64,000 nucleotides of DNA from Osedax fenrisi (GCA_964019155.1 OZ025243.1:29421871-29485870), one strand, 5' to 3'; shown: positions 1 to 11,454, numbered from the stretch's first letter. Made by a program: numbers and translations. The notes: generated from the sequence alone by a model not told the origin.

Positions 1-721
1 ATATCGAGAGCGTAACTTTAATTGTTCTATATGATGTATACTATGCTGAATAATGTAAACATTCATACGTATGTGTTTCTAGAGACTATGTTACATTTTA
101 TAATTATTTTCTATCAATTGATATATCATATTATTCTACATATAGGTTGTATATATTTTCACCGTTGCATTAATGTCCTAAGTCAGTTAACTGACTTAGG
201 AAATTAATATAATATTAATACCATAGAAATAATAATACATTGTATACATTATATAGTATTAATACACACATTAACAAATCAGTAATTCATATTATAATTA
301 CTTCAAATCAAATACATTGTAACATCTATAGATCTACGTATACGACTTTCTGTCATAATTATATTATAAACAAACAATGCACATAAATATAATTGCGTCC
401 TCGCTAGATATATAGTATATGCCATCTCGATGAGCTAACAATTATTTCCGATCTCACTAATTTTAGATAATATTAATTATACTGTATATTAAAATTTACA
501 TTATGCTTTAATACGTATTATATTACTTATTATATTACTATTATATTATATTATATCATTATATATACCTATTATATTATATCAATTACATTTCAATATA
601 ATATTTATTTTCGATCATAATCGATAATTATAGATATCTATAGATACCAATTATGATTTTTATATTTAATATTAAAATTGATACACTGATATAATTATAA
701 ATAATATCACATTTACAAAAG

Positions 722-760
<39 letters not shown>

Positions 761-1285
761 TATGTATCTATAGACGCATATATGCGTATACATATTTGGT
801 TATATATATATATATATATATAATATAATCGACATATACGATTACACATATTCCCTCTCATATATTAAAATATATGTACAATATTATAAAGGCATATATA
901 TTTAAACATATAATATGCCTTTATATATCAATACATATGGATATTCATATATGAGTATATGCGTATACGCATTCATGCGTATACAGTGTATATATGTATT
1001 TATACGTAAACCTACATATAAGTATACGTGAACACGCATACATACAGTGTAATAATTATATATATTATAATCACCTAATTGTAATTTCTATGATAATAAT
1101 GTACACATTCATTATAACCACTCTCATAATAGTTCGATCTATCAATAAACGCATATATGAATATTCGATATAAAGAAACTTTATATCGATGGTATGAATA
1201 TACGCACGATGTCGCACGCACTTATATTACATTTTATTTCAGTGATATTATATTGTAAAATAGTGACATAGAATCAAGCATTTTC
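1..1285. other. AT-rich DNA without a recognisable gene
   Basis: No coding region is convincing. The stretch holds (TA)n tracts near 723-757 and 801-822 and alternating purine-pyrimidine runs (tatgcgtata, acgcat). The only long open frame on the minus strand is a translation of the TA tracts (Tyr-Ile repeats), so it is not a gene. Confidence 0.6.
176..201. repeat. Perfect 26-bp palindrome
   Basis: The 13-base arm TCCTAAGTCAGTT is followed directly by its exact reverse complement, centred on GTTAAC, with no spacer. It could form a cruciform or be a dimeric protein-binding site, but nothing nearby tells which. Confidence 0.9.
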
Positions 1286-1289
1286 ATTG

Positions 1290-1710
1290 GTCATGTGGCC
1301 CGTATTACTAACAATTAGGTGGCCCGTATTGCAAACATTTGATACACCTGTTAAATGACCCCCCATGCACTTAATATTGAATAAAAAGTCGATTGTATAT
1401 ATTTATATTCTTCGTATTTAATTAATCTTTCCAATCGTGCTTTGAATTATTTAATTAATGTTATATTTATTAACGAAAATGGTGGATAAATAAATAATTA
1501 TTTAGTAAATTTTCATTTGTAAACTATTTTTTGATATAATGATCAATATTAGAAATATAAATGCAAATATTAAAAAAAAAAATACCCCTTATTGATAGAA
1601 ATGTGATACTGAATAAATCTTGTATATATTTTTTTTTGATTTGAACAATAGTTACTGAGATATCGCAGTGGCCCGTATTACACAATGGCCCGTATTAGAC
1701 ATAATTCCCC
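1290..1710. mobile_element. MITE remnant, GGCCCGTATTA family (right half)
   Basis: The right end has the superfamily layout: an ACTGAGATAT box near 1654, then GGCCCGTATTA twice (near 1670 and 1687), then the terminus TTCCCC followed by TA. Two further motif copies near 1297 and 1320 look like the central pair of a full element. No left end is visible, so the copy appears truncated. It almost abuts the next MITE at 1725. Confidence 0.6.
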
Positions 1711-1724
1711 TATATTATTAGGTA

Positions 1725-2346
1725 GGGGAGAGAAGGGTATTGTGGCCGATGCGGGTATTGTGGCCGATAACGATATTTCAAGAACCATTATAGTTATCAA
1801 AAAATGATATATACGAAAAATGTAGATAATTGAATTCTAAGAATGATAGTGTACATCATTTTTATTTATATCAATATTAATTATTGATTTTGATTAGAGA
1901 AAAAAATCAAATAATCGTAATTTTTATCGAAAAAAAACGTTTGTAGCTGAATATAAGTAAAACTAAATGGGATAACGATTAATTATTTTTATATTTAATA
2001 TAAAAGTGTGTGTGTATCTTGATATCTTATACAATGTATTTTATTTTCTAATTATAAAAATAGTAATTTGAATACATGACGCGATCCTAGTGGCTATTTC
2101 GGAACTATCGACCATAATACCCCACTAGTGTATTTTATCTCTATTTATACGGAAAATTTGCTTTTTAATAAAAATCAAATATTTGAATACAAATAATTAA
2201 ATTAGTAAATGTTGATAGCCATTATTTAGAACAACATATTGTAATTGTATATACAACTTATTGGATCATAATATCCAATATTAGTATGATATATTTTGTT
2301 TCTTGTAGGGTAATAAAAATATCGGCCATAATACCCTTCCTTCCCC
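1725..2346. mobile_element. MITE, GGCCATAATACCC family
   Basis: The terminal inverted repeat reads TAGGGGA..GAAGGGTATT.TGGCCGA on the left and matches the reverse complement of the right end (GGCCATAATACCCTTCC..CCCCTA). The left end has two copies of GGGTATTGTGGCCGAT. A central motif (ATCGACCATAATACCCC) lies near 2110. TA flanks both sides. There is no coding capacity, so this is a non-autonomous DNA element of about 620 bp. Confidence 0.8.
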
Positions 2347-3560
2347 TATGTCTATTAATTTACGAATATTATCATAACGCACGCACATTATAAACAAATA
2401 ATGCTGATTGGTTAAAGGGTGTCGATATTACGTGCAATTATGGTGTCGGTATTATGAACATGTATGTTGCTTAAGGTGCATATGCCCCTTAATATGCACA
2501 CAGAGGTTTCCACAGCTTTCCACAGCTTTTTCCGCTGCGTTTTTCAATGGAAAAACACTTGAATTTAAAATAGCATTCACACTGAAGAAGTTATAACTTC
2601 TATTAAAATTATAATAAATGTGAACTTTAACTTAACTTTGACCTAATTATTTGACAGCTATTCTTAAATAAAATATTACCATACATATTTAGTTTCAATA
2701 TATTATTAAATTTACATAATAATTAATATAATTAACCTGATAATAAATTATTATAAATACTATTCTATAACCTATATTAATTTTGTCATACCATTTTAGA
2801 TAAAATCGTCTATTTTGTTCCAAAATAAGTAATTATTATTTTAAACTGTTGATACGAAAATTATATTATTTATATTAATGCTATTTTACACAAAATTGTA
2901 TCATTGGAAAGCATATTAAATTCTATAATATAAGTCATATTTTAGTTTTTTTAAATTGTTAATAAAAAAAAAGTATGATAAAAAATATGCACACAAAATG
3001 TTAAAAATTGTACATAGTCTAGATAGGAATTATTCATGTTTTAATATAATGTTTTAATATATGTTTTATATATTTATAATACGTATTATACCATAATTCA
3101 TTCAATAATGAATATTTTTGAATACAATTAACAGTATATATTTATTATTATTATATTATTTAATTATATTTATAAACAAATTATCAACATGTCTACCCAA
3201 TATTATAAAATTTAGATTGTTTTAAAGTTAAATAAAATATTCATAAATATTTGTTTTAATATATTATTAAATTTTCATTTTATTTAATTAACCTGATAAT
3301 ACATCATATTAAATCATATTCTATAACTTCAATAATGTTAACATACCATCAGGGAGATCTCTCTATTACTATTATAAATAAAATAGATATTTTATTATTT
3401 TACGGGGTTTTTAAATAAATTTAATTATATCATATGCGACTAAAGTTTATTTATCTATTAATAGATTATTTATATTATATAAATTAAATAATCTCATATA
3501 TAAAACCTAATTAATATAAACAGAAAATATATTTTATAAGTAATTTATAAGTAAACGATA

Positions 3561-3782
3561 TTACAGACATTTATTTACATATGTTTTAGTTTTAATAGTT
3601 TGCGGGATTTGCATATTCCATTTTGAGTATATAGTATTTATATATATAGTATCACAGTTTTCAAGTGACACAACTAAAGTTTGTTGACATTTAACAAAAC
3701 AACAAATTACATCATCATTAATATAACATGTTCCACAATAGTTAAATAATACATTATTTACAGATACAATTTTAATAAACAA
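3561..3782 (-). other. Possible cysteine-rich coding remnant, 73 aa
   Basis: An ATG-started frame of 73 codons lies downstream (minus strand) of the acidic frame at 3981-4132. It has a clustered cysteine pattern (CGTC..., CCFVKC) reminiscent of a small zinc-binding segment. The composition is less repetitive than random AT-rich frames, but no family is recognised and it may be chance. Confidence 0.15.
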
Positions 3783-3980
3783 TTTACATATATAGACACA
3801 TACATAATATCATTTTTATGATTACATAAAACAGTGGGATATTTTCTATTTGTATATTTTACTTATATCCATTAGTAGAATGATATTATTATAAAATGAG
3901 CTATAGCTGTATACCAGCATCTGTACATACTAAATTAACACAACTAGTACAATACAATCTACAAATATAATTACAAATAT

Positions 3981-4132
3981 TCAGAAAAGGTAAAACAATA
4001 GTGTTATCTTTAGTTCCGAGACACGTTTCTCTAGTATGCTTTCGCGAGGGAGTTCACAAGTGGGTAGTTCAGGAATGGGCTGCACTAAATAATCATCTCC
4101 TTCCGATGCTGAATCTGTATTTGTATCTGAAA
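3981..4132 (-). other. Possible coding remnant inside the Harbinger-like element
   Basis: Read on the minus strand, an open frame of about 48 codons follows a splice-acceptor-like TATTATTTCAG and ends in TGA. It is acidic and serine-rich at first (DTNTDSASEGDDY) and then proline-containing (PIPELPTCELPRE), and is richer in G+C than its surroundings. It could be a fragment of a transposon-encoded protein. I do not recognise a family. Confidence 0.2.
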
Positions 4133-4172
4133 TAATATCTTAAATATAGATTGATTTTCTATAATGTAAACT

Positions 4173-4222
<50 letters not shown>

Positions 4223-5220
4223 GCTTATATTAAATATATATATAAAATGATATATTAAATGTTTCATTAAATTAGTTGTTACTCGCAGAATAGCTATGCA
4301 TAGAATTTAGAACTAAAATATCCTATTGCTTTGTTATTTATTAGTAATAAACAATTAGGTGTTATACATATATATTTCATTATACAAATAATAATTTAAA
4401 ATACATTTTAAAATTGTATAGTTTGATACAACAAATTTGCCATAAATTACACCATATGTGGTTATCGCTATTAATTTGTTTTTTTCAAAATCGAATTACA
4501 CAATTTCACGTAAGTAATATACATTTCCTTTATAGAAACATATTAATAAACACCATCAATAAAATACTTGTAATGTGCTATAAAAATAGATATACAATAT
4601 GTCGTACAAAAGTTTAAAAGCAACTAATGATTTACTATTGTCTACGTATGTACGGAACAAATGTAAAACGTTCAATTTTTGGTACGACAAGAATCACAAA
4701 ACAAAAATTACACGTGCTGAGTATTTATGGATCGTATGATAATAAATATGGATGAATATTATTCATTGAATATATATTTATTATATAATTATTATAATAA
4801 TATCTCATAATTTTTAATATATTTAATAATATAATAGTATAATTAAATGTATAAATAATATAAAAGTAATCAAAATTATAAAGAGTTATAGCCGAAGCTA
4901 TTTAAAAATAGAATTATCCAAGCATTCTAAATAACGCAATAATGGCCTCTAAATAGATTGTGAAATGTATTGATATATTTATATGTTCACAATTATTGTT
5001 CACTTATAATATAATATATTAAATATATATATTCTAGAAATATGTGTTTTATATTTTATTCATTATAATATATTTAATAATTATTATAATATAATATTAT
5101 TATAATAATATTTTTAGAAATAAAGTATTCACTAGAGAAAATTAACATTGAAAGTGTATTATTAATATTTAGTTCAAACCACCTGCATTATTATAGATAG
5201 ACATATATTGTTTTCCTATA

Positions 5221-5221
<1 letters not shown>

Positions 5222-5264
<43 letters not shown>
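5222..5264. repeat. (TA)n microsatellite
   Basis: Pure TA dinucleotide tract of about 40 bp inside the Harbinger-like element. Similar tracts lie at 4176-4220 and 5740-5768. Confidence 0.95.
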
Positions 5265-5267
<3 letters not shown>

Positions 5268-5731
5268 TACTTCATATAATTATGTATACAATTTCTTAAT
5301 ATAGTTTATATTATCATAATAATATGTATGTATGAAAAATAATGTATCATTAATAATGTACATAAACATGTATATATTTGAATTATGTGTATATGATAAA
5401 AGTATAACACGTAATATGCTGATTTAACAAATATATAAAATATTAGTTATATAAATTTTGCGCTTCTGTTTCATAACATCCTTTTTTAAATATTACATTT
5501 CAAATTATTAATATTTCACAGATTCTATATATATATATATATGTTTACACTCACTATTTACTTACAATATATATTTATATATACTAATTATGAACATGTA
5601 ATATGTATACGCAATTTGGCGATCTTTTTAGAATGGCAACACTCGTTATTTAAACCTACAATTTGTTTGAAAATATATAATATCATATACATCTAAATAT
5701 ATATATATATGTTTACACTCAATATTGACTT

Positions 5732-5770
<39 letters not shown>

Positions 5771-6577
5771 TCAATTTAATTAAATTAAACCATCAATTTC
5801 CAAATCCATTGCTAGTTTATCCTAATCTCCGTTTCTTTTCGTTTTATTCTTATAATTTTCTGATGTCACATTCCATATCAATTTAAATTATTTTATTGAA
5901 TTAAAGAGTAAATTTAAATCGATACTATTCATGGTTATATCGTAATAAAATATAATAAACTTAAATAATATTTAAAAAATTAGAAATTAATATTATCTAT
6001 AAATGTTATATGTCAATCACAAAAAGTTTAAAACGCCTATTACGCGCGGAAAAACTCAGAAAATATTGAGCATGTCCATGTTCAAAAAAAGCTGCGGAAA
6101 GCTGCGTAATTTATTGAACATTTACAATTCCAGCGTAATTCCATCGAAAAACGCAGCGGAAAAAGCTGCTTAATCTCTGTGTGCATGCCCCTTTAGGTAA
6201 ACGTCAATAACTTTGTAACAAATGATGAAAAATACAAAATATTTTCGCCACATTGTAAAATATAATTAGATCTATACGATATATTTAAAATATTTAAAAT
6301 ATATAAATTTTCAAATGATTGAGAATCGATATTGTACTTCAAAAATTTCATAAATTTAGAGTTGAAACGAAAAAAAATCAGTTTTTTGATTATAATTTAA
6401 AAAATATAAATATTAAAAAAAAATATTATACTTATATGAATTAGAATTATATTAATTAACATTTCATGCATTTATTATTTTTTGATTGGAATTATATTTT
6501 AGGAGATATCTAGGGTGTCGATATTACGTGCATGTCGATATTAGAGCACTCTCTCATATAATAAATATATATATATA

Positions 6578-7334
6578 GGGGAAAGTCCCAGATTACCGAC
6601 CCCTAAATGATTAGATGTAATAACTAATTCAATATTAATTATATTTATTTGAAATTTTGTAATTTGAGTAATATTATGGCAATGAATAATGTGGCTATTT
6701 TAAATTTTTGATATAATTATATTTACAAGATTAAACAGAGGGGTCGGTAATCGGATACATGTGCCTAATACCGACCCCCTTCCCCTATTACCGACCCCCT
6801 AAAATAATCGTAGTATAAATAATTGTAGTATTATAATATCCAATAAAAAGAGTAGATATACATAACTATAATTAATTATAACATGACGTAATTTATTTTT
6901 TTATTGAATTTATGTTTTAATAGTAATATTAAATTTAAATTTAAACTTTATAGTAATTATATTAAAATAGTGTATATTATTATTTAATATTTATTTATTA
7001 ATCAGTATGTATATAATCAACTGGAATCATGAATCCTAAATCTATGTAAATGATACACAAACAAGCTATAACATAATTTAAAATAAAATACGGATTTATT
7101 TTGATTGGATATTATAAATCACATGGGATCGGTATTAGGGTAATTTAGGGGGTCGGTAATAGGAAAATCATATGGGTTGCTATAATTAAGATATATTGGT
7201 TAATAATTATTCAAATTAAATTATTTTTATAATATTTATAAACATTTTATTGATCTACTTATTTTATATAATTTTTTGATAACTCTTATATTTACTGAGA
7301 TACGAGAGGGGGTCGGTAATCGGGGACTTTCCCC
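6578..7334. mobile_element. MITE, GTCGGTAATCGG family, complete copy
   Basis: It starts TA-GGGGAAAGTCCC.GATTACCGACCCC and ends ACTGAGATACGAGAGG, GTCGGTAATCGG, ACTTTCCCC-TA. The middle (6738-6800) has the motif as an inverted pair around ATACATGTGCC plus a third copy, and further copies lie near 7130-7165. TA flanks both ends. It is 757 bp long, non-coding, and alignable over its length with copies at 59849-60805 and in the split copy 29165-39243. Confidence 0.85.
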
Positions 7335-7412
7335 TAAATATATATTATATAAAATGTATTAATATATATATAAATATACATTTATATATATTTATAATTT
7401 AAATATATATTA

Positions 7413-7450
<38 letters not shown>
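7413..7450. repeat. (TA)n microsatellite
   Basis: TA tract just outside the preceding MITE, next to the tRNA-like sequence. Confidence 0.9.
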
Positions 7451-7456
<6 letters not shown>

Positions 7457-7524
7457 TATAATTATATATTGTATACAATATACAATATGGATACAATCCA
7501 TCTTTTTATAAAAAGATGGAATAA

Positions 7525-7602
7525 AAATGTGCCATGACTGGGACTCGAACCAAAATATCACGCGAAAAAAAAGAATAGTAATACACCTCGCTAGCCGGCT
7601 TG
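7525..7602 (-). ncRNA. tRNA-like Pol III promoter, SINE head or tRNA pseudogene
   Basis: The minus strand contains a perfect box B, GGTTCGAGTCC, and a good box A, GGCTAGCGAGG, 40-50 bases apart. The ends GCCA and TGGC could pair. The anticodon region is expanded by a run of T, so a normal cloverleaf is not obvious. Directly downstream (minus direction) lies a hairpin, ccatctttttataaaaagatgg, at about 7497-7520. It is most likely a SINE head or a decayed tRNA gene. Confidence 0.4.
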
Positions 7603-7680
7603 GCAAATACTTTTTTTATTTATTATATTTATATTTAATTATAATGTATATATACATATATACAGTTATATATATACTAG

Positions 7681-8769
7681 CCGTACCCGACCCGGCGTTG
7701 CTCGGTTTTGATTATTATCTTAACTATTATTTATTAATTATAGCTGTTCCTAATTCTGCATTGCTAAATATTTATATTTAATTTTTTCCTAACTATTATT
7801 TATATACAATAAAATAAATGTATGCTAAAAAATATAGAAAAATATTTGTTTGATATCTAACAAATTAGTAGAAATATATTAAAAAATGCAAAAAATATTA
7901 CAAATATTACAAAATATGTTTTTAAAAATGTCTAAAACCCAAACTTAAACCCAAACCGTACCCAAACCGGCGTTTCTCGGATGTTGATTGTTTGCCTATC
8001 TATTATTTATTAATTATAGCTGTTCCTGATTCTTCATTATTATATATACAATTAAATAAATATTAGCTGACATACAAACAAATGTAGAAAAATATTTTAA
8101 TATTTAAAAAATTAGTAGAAAAATATTTCAAAAAATATATTGAAAAATGCAACAAATATTACAAATATAACAAAAAGGGTTTTAAAAAATGTCGAAAACC
8201 CAAACATAAACCAAACCGTACCCGACCTGGCGTTGCTCGGTTTTTGATTGTTTGCCAATTATCATTTATTAATTATAGCTATTACTAATTCTGCATTGCT
8301 AAATATTTATATTTAATTTTTTCCTAACTATTATTTATATACAATAAAATAAATGTTAGATGACATACAAACAAATGTGGAAACATATTTTTTTAATATT
8401 TAAAAAACTAGTGAAAAAATACAAAATATGTTGAAAACCTAAACCCAAACAGTTCCAAATCGGCGTTGCTAGGTTTTTATTATTATTTGCCTATCTATCA
8501 TTTATTAATTATAATTATTCCTGATTTGAAATTTCTTGCCGTACCCAACTTTGCTTTACTTGTTGTTTGATAGTTTACCTATCTATTATTTATTAATTAT
8601 GGCTATTCATGATTCTGCTTTTCATATACAATAAAATAAATCGTTGCTAAAATTCAAACAAATTTATACAAATATTAATATCTCAAATTAGTGGAAAAAT
8701 ATTTCAAAAATATTTCACAAAATATTTTTAAAAATACAACACATATTTCCAATATTACAAAATATTACT

Positions 8770-8770
<1 letters not shown>
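7681..8770. repeat. Tandem array of ~230-276-bp units, CCGTACCCGACCCGGCGTTG type
   Basis: Five monomers begin near 7681, 7957, 8216, 8448 and 8539. Each starts with a variant of CCGTACCCGACCCGGCGTTG and CTCGGTTTTGATT, followed by TTATTAATTATAGCTGTTCC, ACAATAAAATAAATG and ACAAATATTACAAAATATG blocks. The fourth unit is truncated to about 90 bp. A lone unit lies at 55332-55520. The GC-rich start of each unit stands out from the AT-rich rest. Mobile origin is possible but not shown. Confidence 0.8.

Positions 8771-8811
<41 letters not shown>
8768..8811. repeat. (TA)n microsatellite
   Basis: TA tract at the end of the tandem array. Confidence 0.95.
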
Positions 8812-8812
<1 letters not shown>

Positions 8813-9009
8813 CATATATATAGTTATGATTTAATTATAGAGAAAATTATAATATAGAAATAAATACTGATATTCATTTTAATTTATATTATAATTCGTA
8901 ATACAACAGTTTACCTATAATAGTGTTATCTTATTATATAAGTATACCATTTACGTTAATAATATTTTGTTTATATGATAACAATTAATTAATTTATTTT
9001 TGAAAAATA

Positions 9010-9330
9010 ATTAGGTTACTCTAATAATTACTCTCATAATTTAAGTATCTATGTTATATTATTATACACATATAATATATTGCTTCTACTTGGAATTAAA
9101 TAGCCATTCAGAAACTATATAAAACTCCTATGTACGTACAATATTTGTATTATAATTAAGTAATTTAAACTTAATATTTATAATATTTTCGAAAATTAAT
9201 TTTGGTAAAATAACGTAGGTCCACTACTTTAATAATTTACGTATCGTTGTATTATTTTATTAAACACACATAATATATTAATTCTACTTGGAAATAAATA
9301 GTCTTTCAGAACGTATATAAAACTCCTATA
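9010..9330. repeat. Two-copy direct duplication of ~125 bp
   Basis: The blocks near 9010-9135 and 9213-9330 share ACTTGGAAATAAATAG.C.TTCAGAA and TATATAAAACTCCTAT. The second copy is interrupted at its end by the MITE that begins at 9333. Confidence 0.6.
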
Positions 9331-9332
9331 TA

Positions 9333-9755
9333 GGGGAAGGTTGGGTAATGGGCGTGAGTCGGTAACTACGCCCACCCCCAGTATCTCGAAAAGTAAACTA
9401 TATAGATAAAAATGTTGTATATATAAAAGATACGCAATTTAATTTCTCTTAACAACATGTACAAATTATATTTGATAACATTATTTCTAGCTGGGAAAAT
9501 ATTTATTAAAAAATCTAGTCTACAAAAATAATTTTACCAATATATCTTAAAACACTCATAAAAATAAATATAATATCATTAATTTAATATATTTTTTGTA
9601 ATATATCTTATATATTATAAATACATTTCTATAAAAATATCGGCGAAATAATGTACATTAACTGTATAATAGTAATTTAAAAAAAGGACCTAATATTTGT
9701 AATAGACGCCCACCAAATGTCGGGTAATTAACGCCATAAATACTGTAATGTAGCA
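9333..9755. mobile_element. MITE, left half, GGCGTAGTTACC family
   Basis: The left end reads TA-GGGGAAGGTTGGGTAATGG, then GGCGT and ACGCCCA copies of the family motif, then the CCAGTATCTCG box. That is the superfamily layout with its own motif. A central motif pair (GACGCCCACC, GGGTAATTAACGCC) lies near 9703-9735. The right half is missing; a different dispersed repeat begins at about 9746. Confidence 0.6.
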
Positions 9756-9835
9756 ATACATCCTATAACATCAGGCCTGAACACTGAATTAAGATGGCGT
9801 ATAAAGAGGCCATATATTTTAAAATAAACTGGCCT
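9746..9835. repeat. Dispersed repeat shared with 19875-19960
   Basis: The segment CATCCTATAAC.TCAGGCC, GAACACTGAATTAA and the GAGGCCA block recurs in reverse orientation at 19875-19960. The origin is unknown. It may be the edge of an interspersed element that broke the preceding MITE. Confidence 0.45.
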
Positions 9836-9884
9836 TTTTAATGTAAATAAATAAAATATTAACAACATATTATAATATGGTACA

Positions 9885-10104
9885 CATAATATTGTGCATA
9901 TCGCTATATATTAATATATATACTTTGCTTATAGTTTGTAAATATTATATGTTTAAAAAAGTATAAGTTAAATACATACAATATCAACGAAATAACGACT
10001 TTTATTATACTATTATTCTGAAATATTAATAAAATTAATTTATATTTAAAAAATATTTTAATAAATCATCACGTTTAAGTATTTAAATTAATGATATAGC
10101 TATA

Positions 10105-10155
<51 letters not shown>

Positions 10156-10285
10156 TTTTATTTAGTTTATAAAGGTTATATTTAAAAAAAAATAAGTTAA
10201 ATATAAACAATATCAATGAAATAACGTATTTTAATATACTATTATTCTGAAATATTAATAAAATTAATTTATAAATTATTAACAC
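9885..10285. repeat. Tandem duplication of ~190 bp with a (TA)n expansion
   Basis: The blocks 9885-10060 and 10090-10280 share AATATCAA.GAAATAACG and ATTATTCTGAAATATTAATA. The second copy has a TA tract of about 45 bp (10108-10154) where the first has only a few TA units. Confidence 0.6.
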
Positions 10286-10291
10286 TTTAAA

Positions 10292-10297
<6 letters not shown>

Positions 10298-10354
<57 letters not shown>
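10298..10354. repeat. (TA)n microsatellite
   Basis: Uninterrupted TA tract of about 56 bp. Confidence 0.95.
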
Positions 10355-10359
<5 letters not shown>

Positions 10360-10540
10360 TAAACTGCCTATATTTACTCATGACTATAATCGTATACGAT
10401 GTATTCTACATTTATATTTATTTACTTTCAATAAGTAACTAATTAATTACATTTTCATTATCTGAATAATACAATATATATTATTATAAAATGTTGTTAT
10501 GCATTAGAGGCGCTATATATAATAATACGTATTATAATAT

Positions 10541-10930
10541 AAACACTATATTTTAATTTTATTACATCTGTTCGCTTGCTTTATTTTAACCTTTAACTTT
10601 ATTTTAATAGTACGAACCCTATATTTTAACTTTATTACATCTGTTCGGTAGCTTTATTTAAACCTTTTATTTTATTATAATAGTATGAAAACCTTATTTT
10701 AACTTAATGTATATTTTCGCTTGCTTTATTTTAACCTTTAACTTTATTATAATAATACAAACACTATATTTTAATTTTATTACATCTGTTCGCTTGCTTT
10801 ATGTTAACCTTTAACTTTATGTTAATAGTACGAACACTATATTTTAACTTTATTACATCTGTTCGGTTGCTTTATTTTAACCTTTCACTTTATTATAATA
10901 GTACGATTACTATATTTTAACTTTATACTC
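10541..10930. repeat. Minisatellite, ~71-bp unit, five copies
   Basis: Units carry CACTATATTTTAA.TTTATT, ACATCTGTTCG.TTGCTTTA and TTTAACCTTTAACTTTATT. The ACATCTGTTCG phase points fall near 10563, 10633, 10704 (degenerate), 10781 and 10853. Copies alternate between TTCGCTTGC and TTCGGTTGC/TTCGGTAGC types, hinting at a two-unit higher-order repeat. Confidence 0.75.
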
Positions 10931-11180
10931 TATTATTTTTTTTTAAATTACACTTTTCTTTAAGATTTCACTATATTATAATAATACGATAAATATATTT
11001 TAATCATCCAAGGTAACTAAAAAATAGTAGTAACTATCATCTAAGATTTTATTTTGATTTTGAAAATACTGTAGTTTTAAAATAAATAATTATATTAGTC
11101 AATTTGCTAAATATATTATCATATATATATTATCACCTAACAGAGTGGTAGATAGTATGTGCCACACAACATTAACCTAA

Positions 11181-11248
11181 TCTCTTGCATCGGCTCCTCG
11201 TGCCACCCCCTTGTAATCGCTTCAGCAAGCGGGCTACGATGCAAGAGA
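11181..11248. repeat. 12-bp perfect inverted repeat in the LINE 5' region
   Basis: TCTCTTGCATCG at 11181-11192 is matched by CGATGCAAGAGA at 11237-11248. The ~44-base loop is GC-rich for this window and itself contains short complementary runs. It would form a stable RNA stem-loop at the presumed 5' end of the LINE transcript. Confidence 0.7.
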
Positions 11249-11454
11249 GATCTAGGAGAGGAGATAGGTTCCATCTAGATTATAAAGCCTACTGAAAAAA
11301 TCAATGATGTCTAATAACAACAATACAATCATGCCGGATCGGCCGAGGCCCGGATTAATAACGACCGCGTTGTCCATAGATAATATCCAGGATGGAAACG
11401 ATAAATCGACTACTGGATACTCAATAAGACTACCAAAAACAATTACTTCCATTG

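Larger units (their letters stand above)
2474..6192. mobile_element. PIF/Harbinger-like DNA element inserted into the MITE
   Basis: The ends are inverted repeats. Both contain ATGCACACAGAG followed by CAGCTTTTTCCGCTGCG (left 2494-2540, right 6140-6186), and the outermost bases are AGGTGCAT on the left and AGGGGCAT (reverse complement) on the right. Compared with the related MITE at 58248-58820, the unbroken site reads gcttaggtaa, whereas here TTA flanks both ends (2471-2473 and 6193-6195). A 3-bp TTA duplication is the hallmark of PIF/Harbinger. No transposase with a DDE triad is readable inside, so the copy is non-autonomous or decayed. (TA)n tracts and AT-rich DNA fill much of it. Confidence 0.65.
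2404..6560. mobile_element. MITE, GTCGATATTACG family, split by a 3.7-kb insertion
   Basis: The left part (2414-2473) carries GGGTGTCGATATTACG, and the right part (6193-6560) ends with the same motif twice after a GGAGATATC box. The internal sequence on both sides of the insertion aligns continuously with the minus-strand reading of the uninterrupted relative at 58248-58820, including tgtatgttgctta followed by ggtaaa. The right end lacks the usual TTTCCCC and reads CTCTCTCATATA instead. The left limit is uncertain. Confidence 0.65.
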
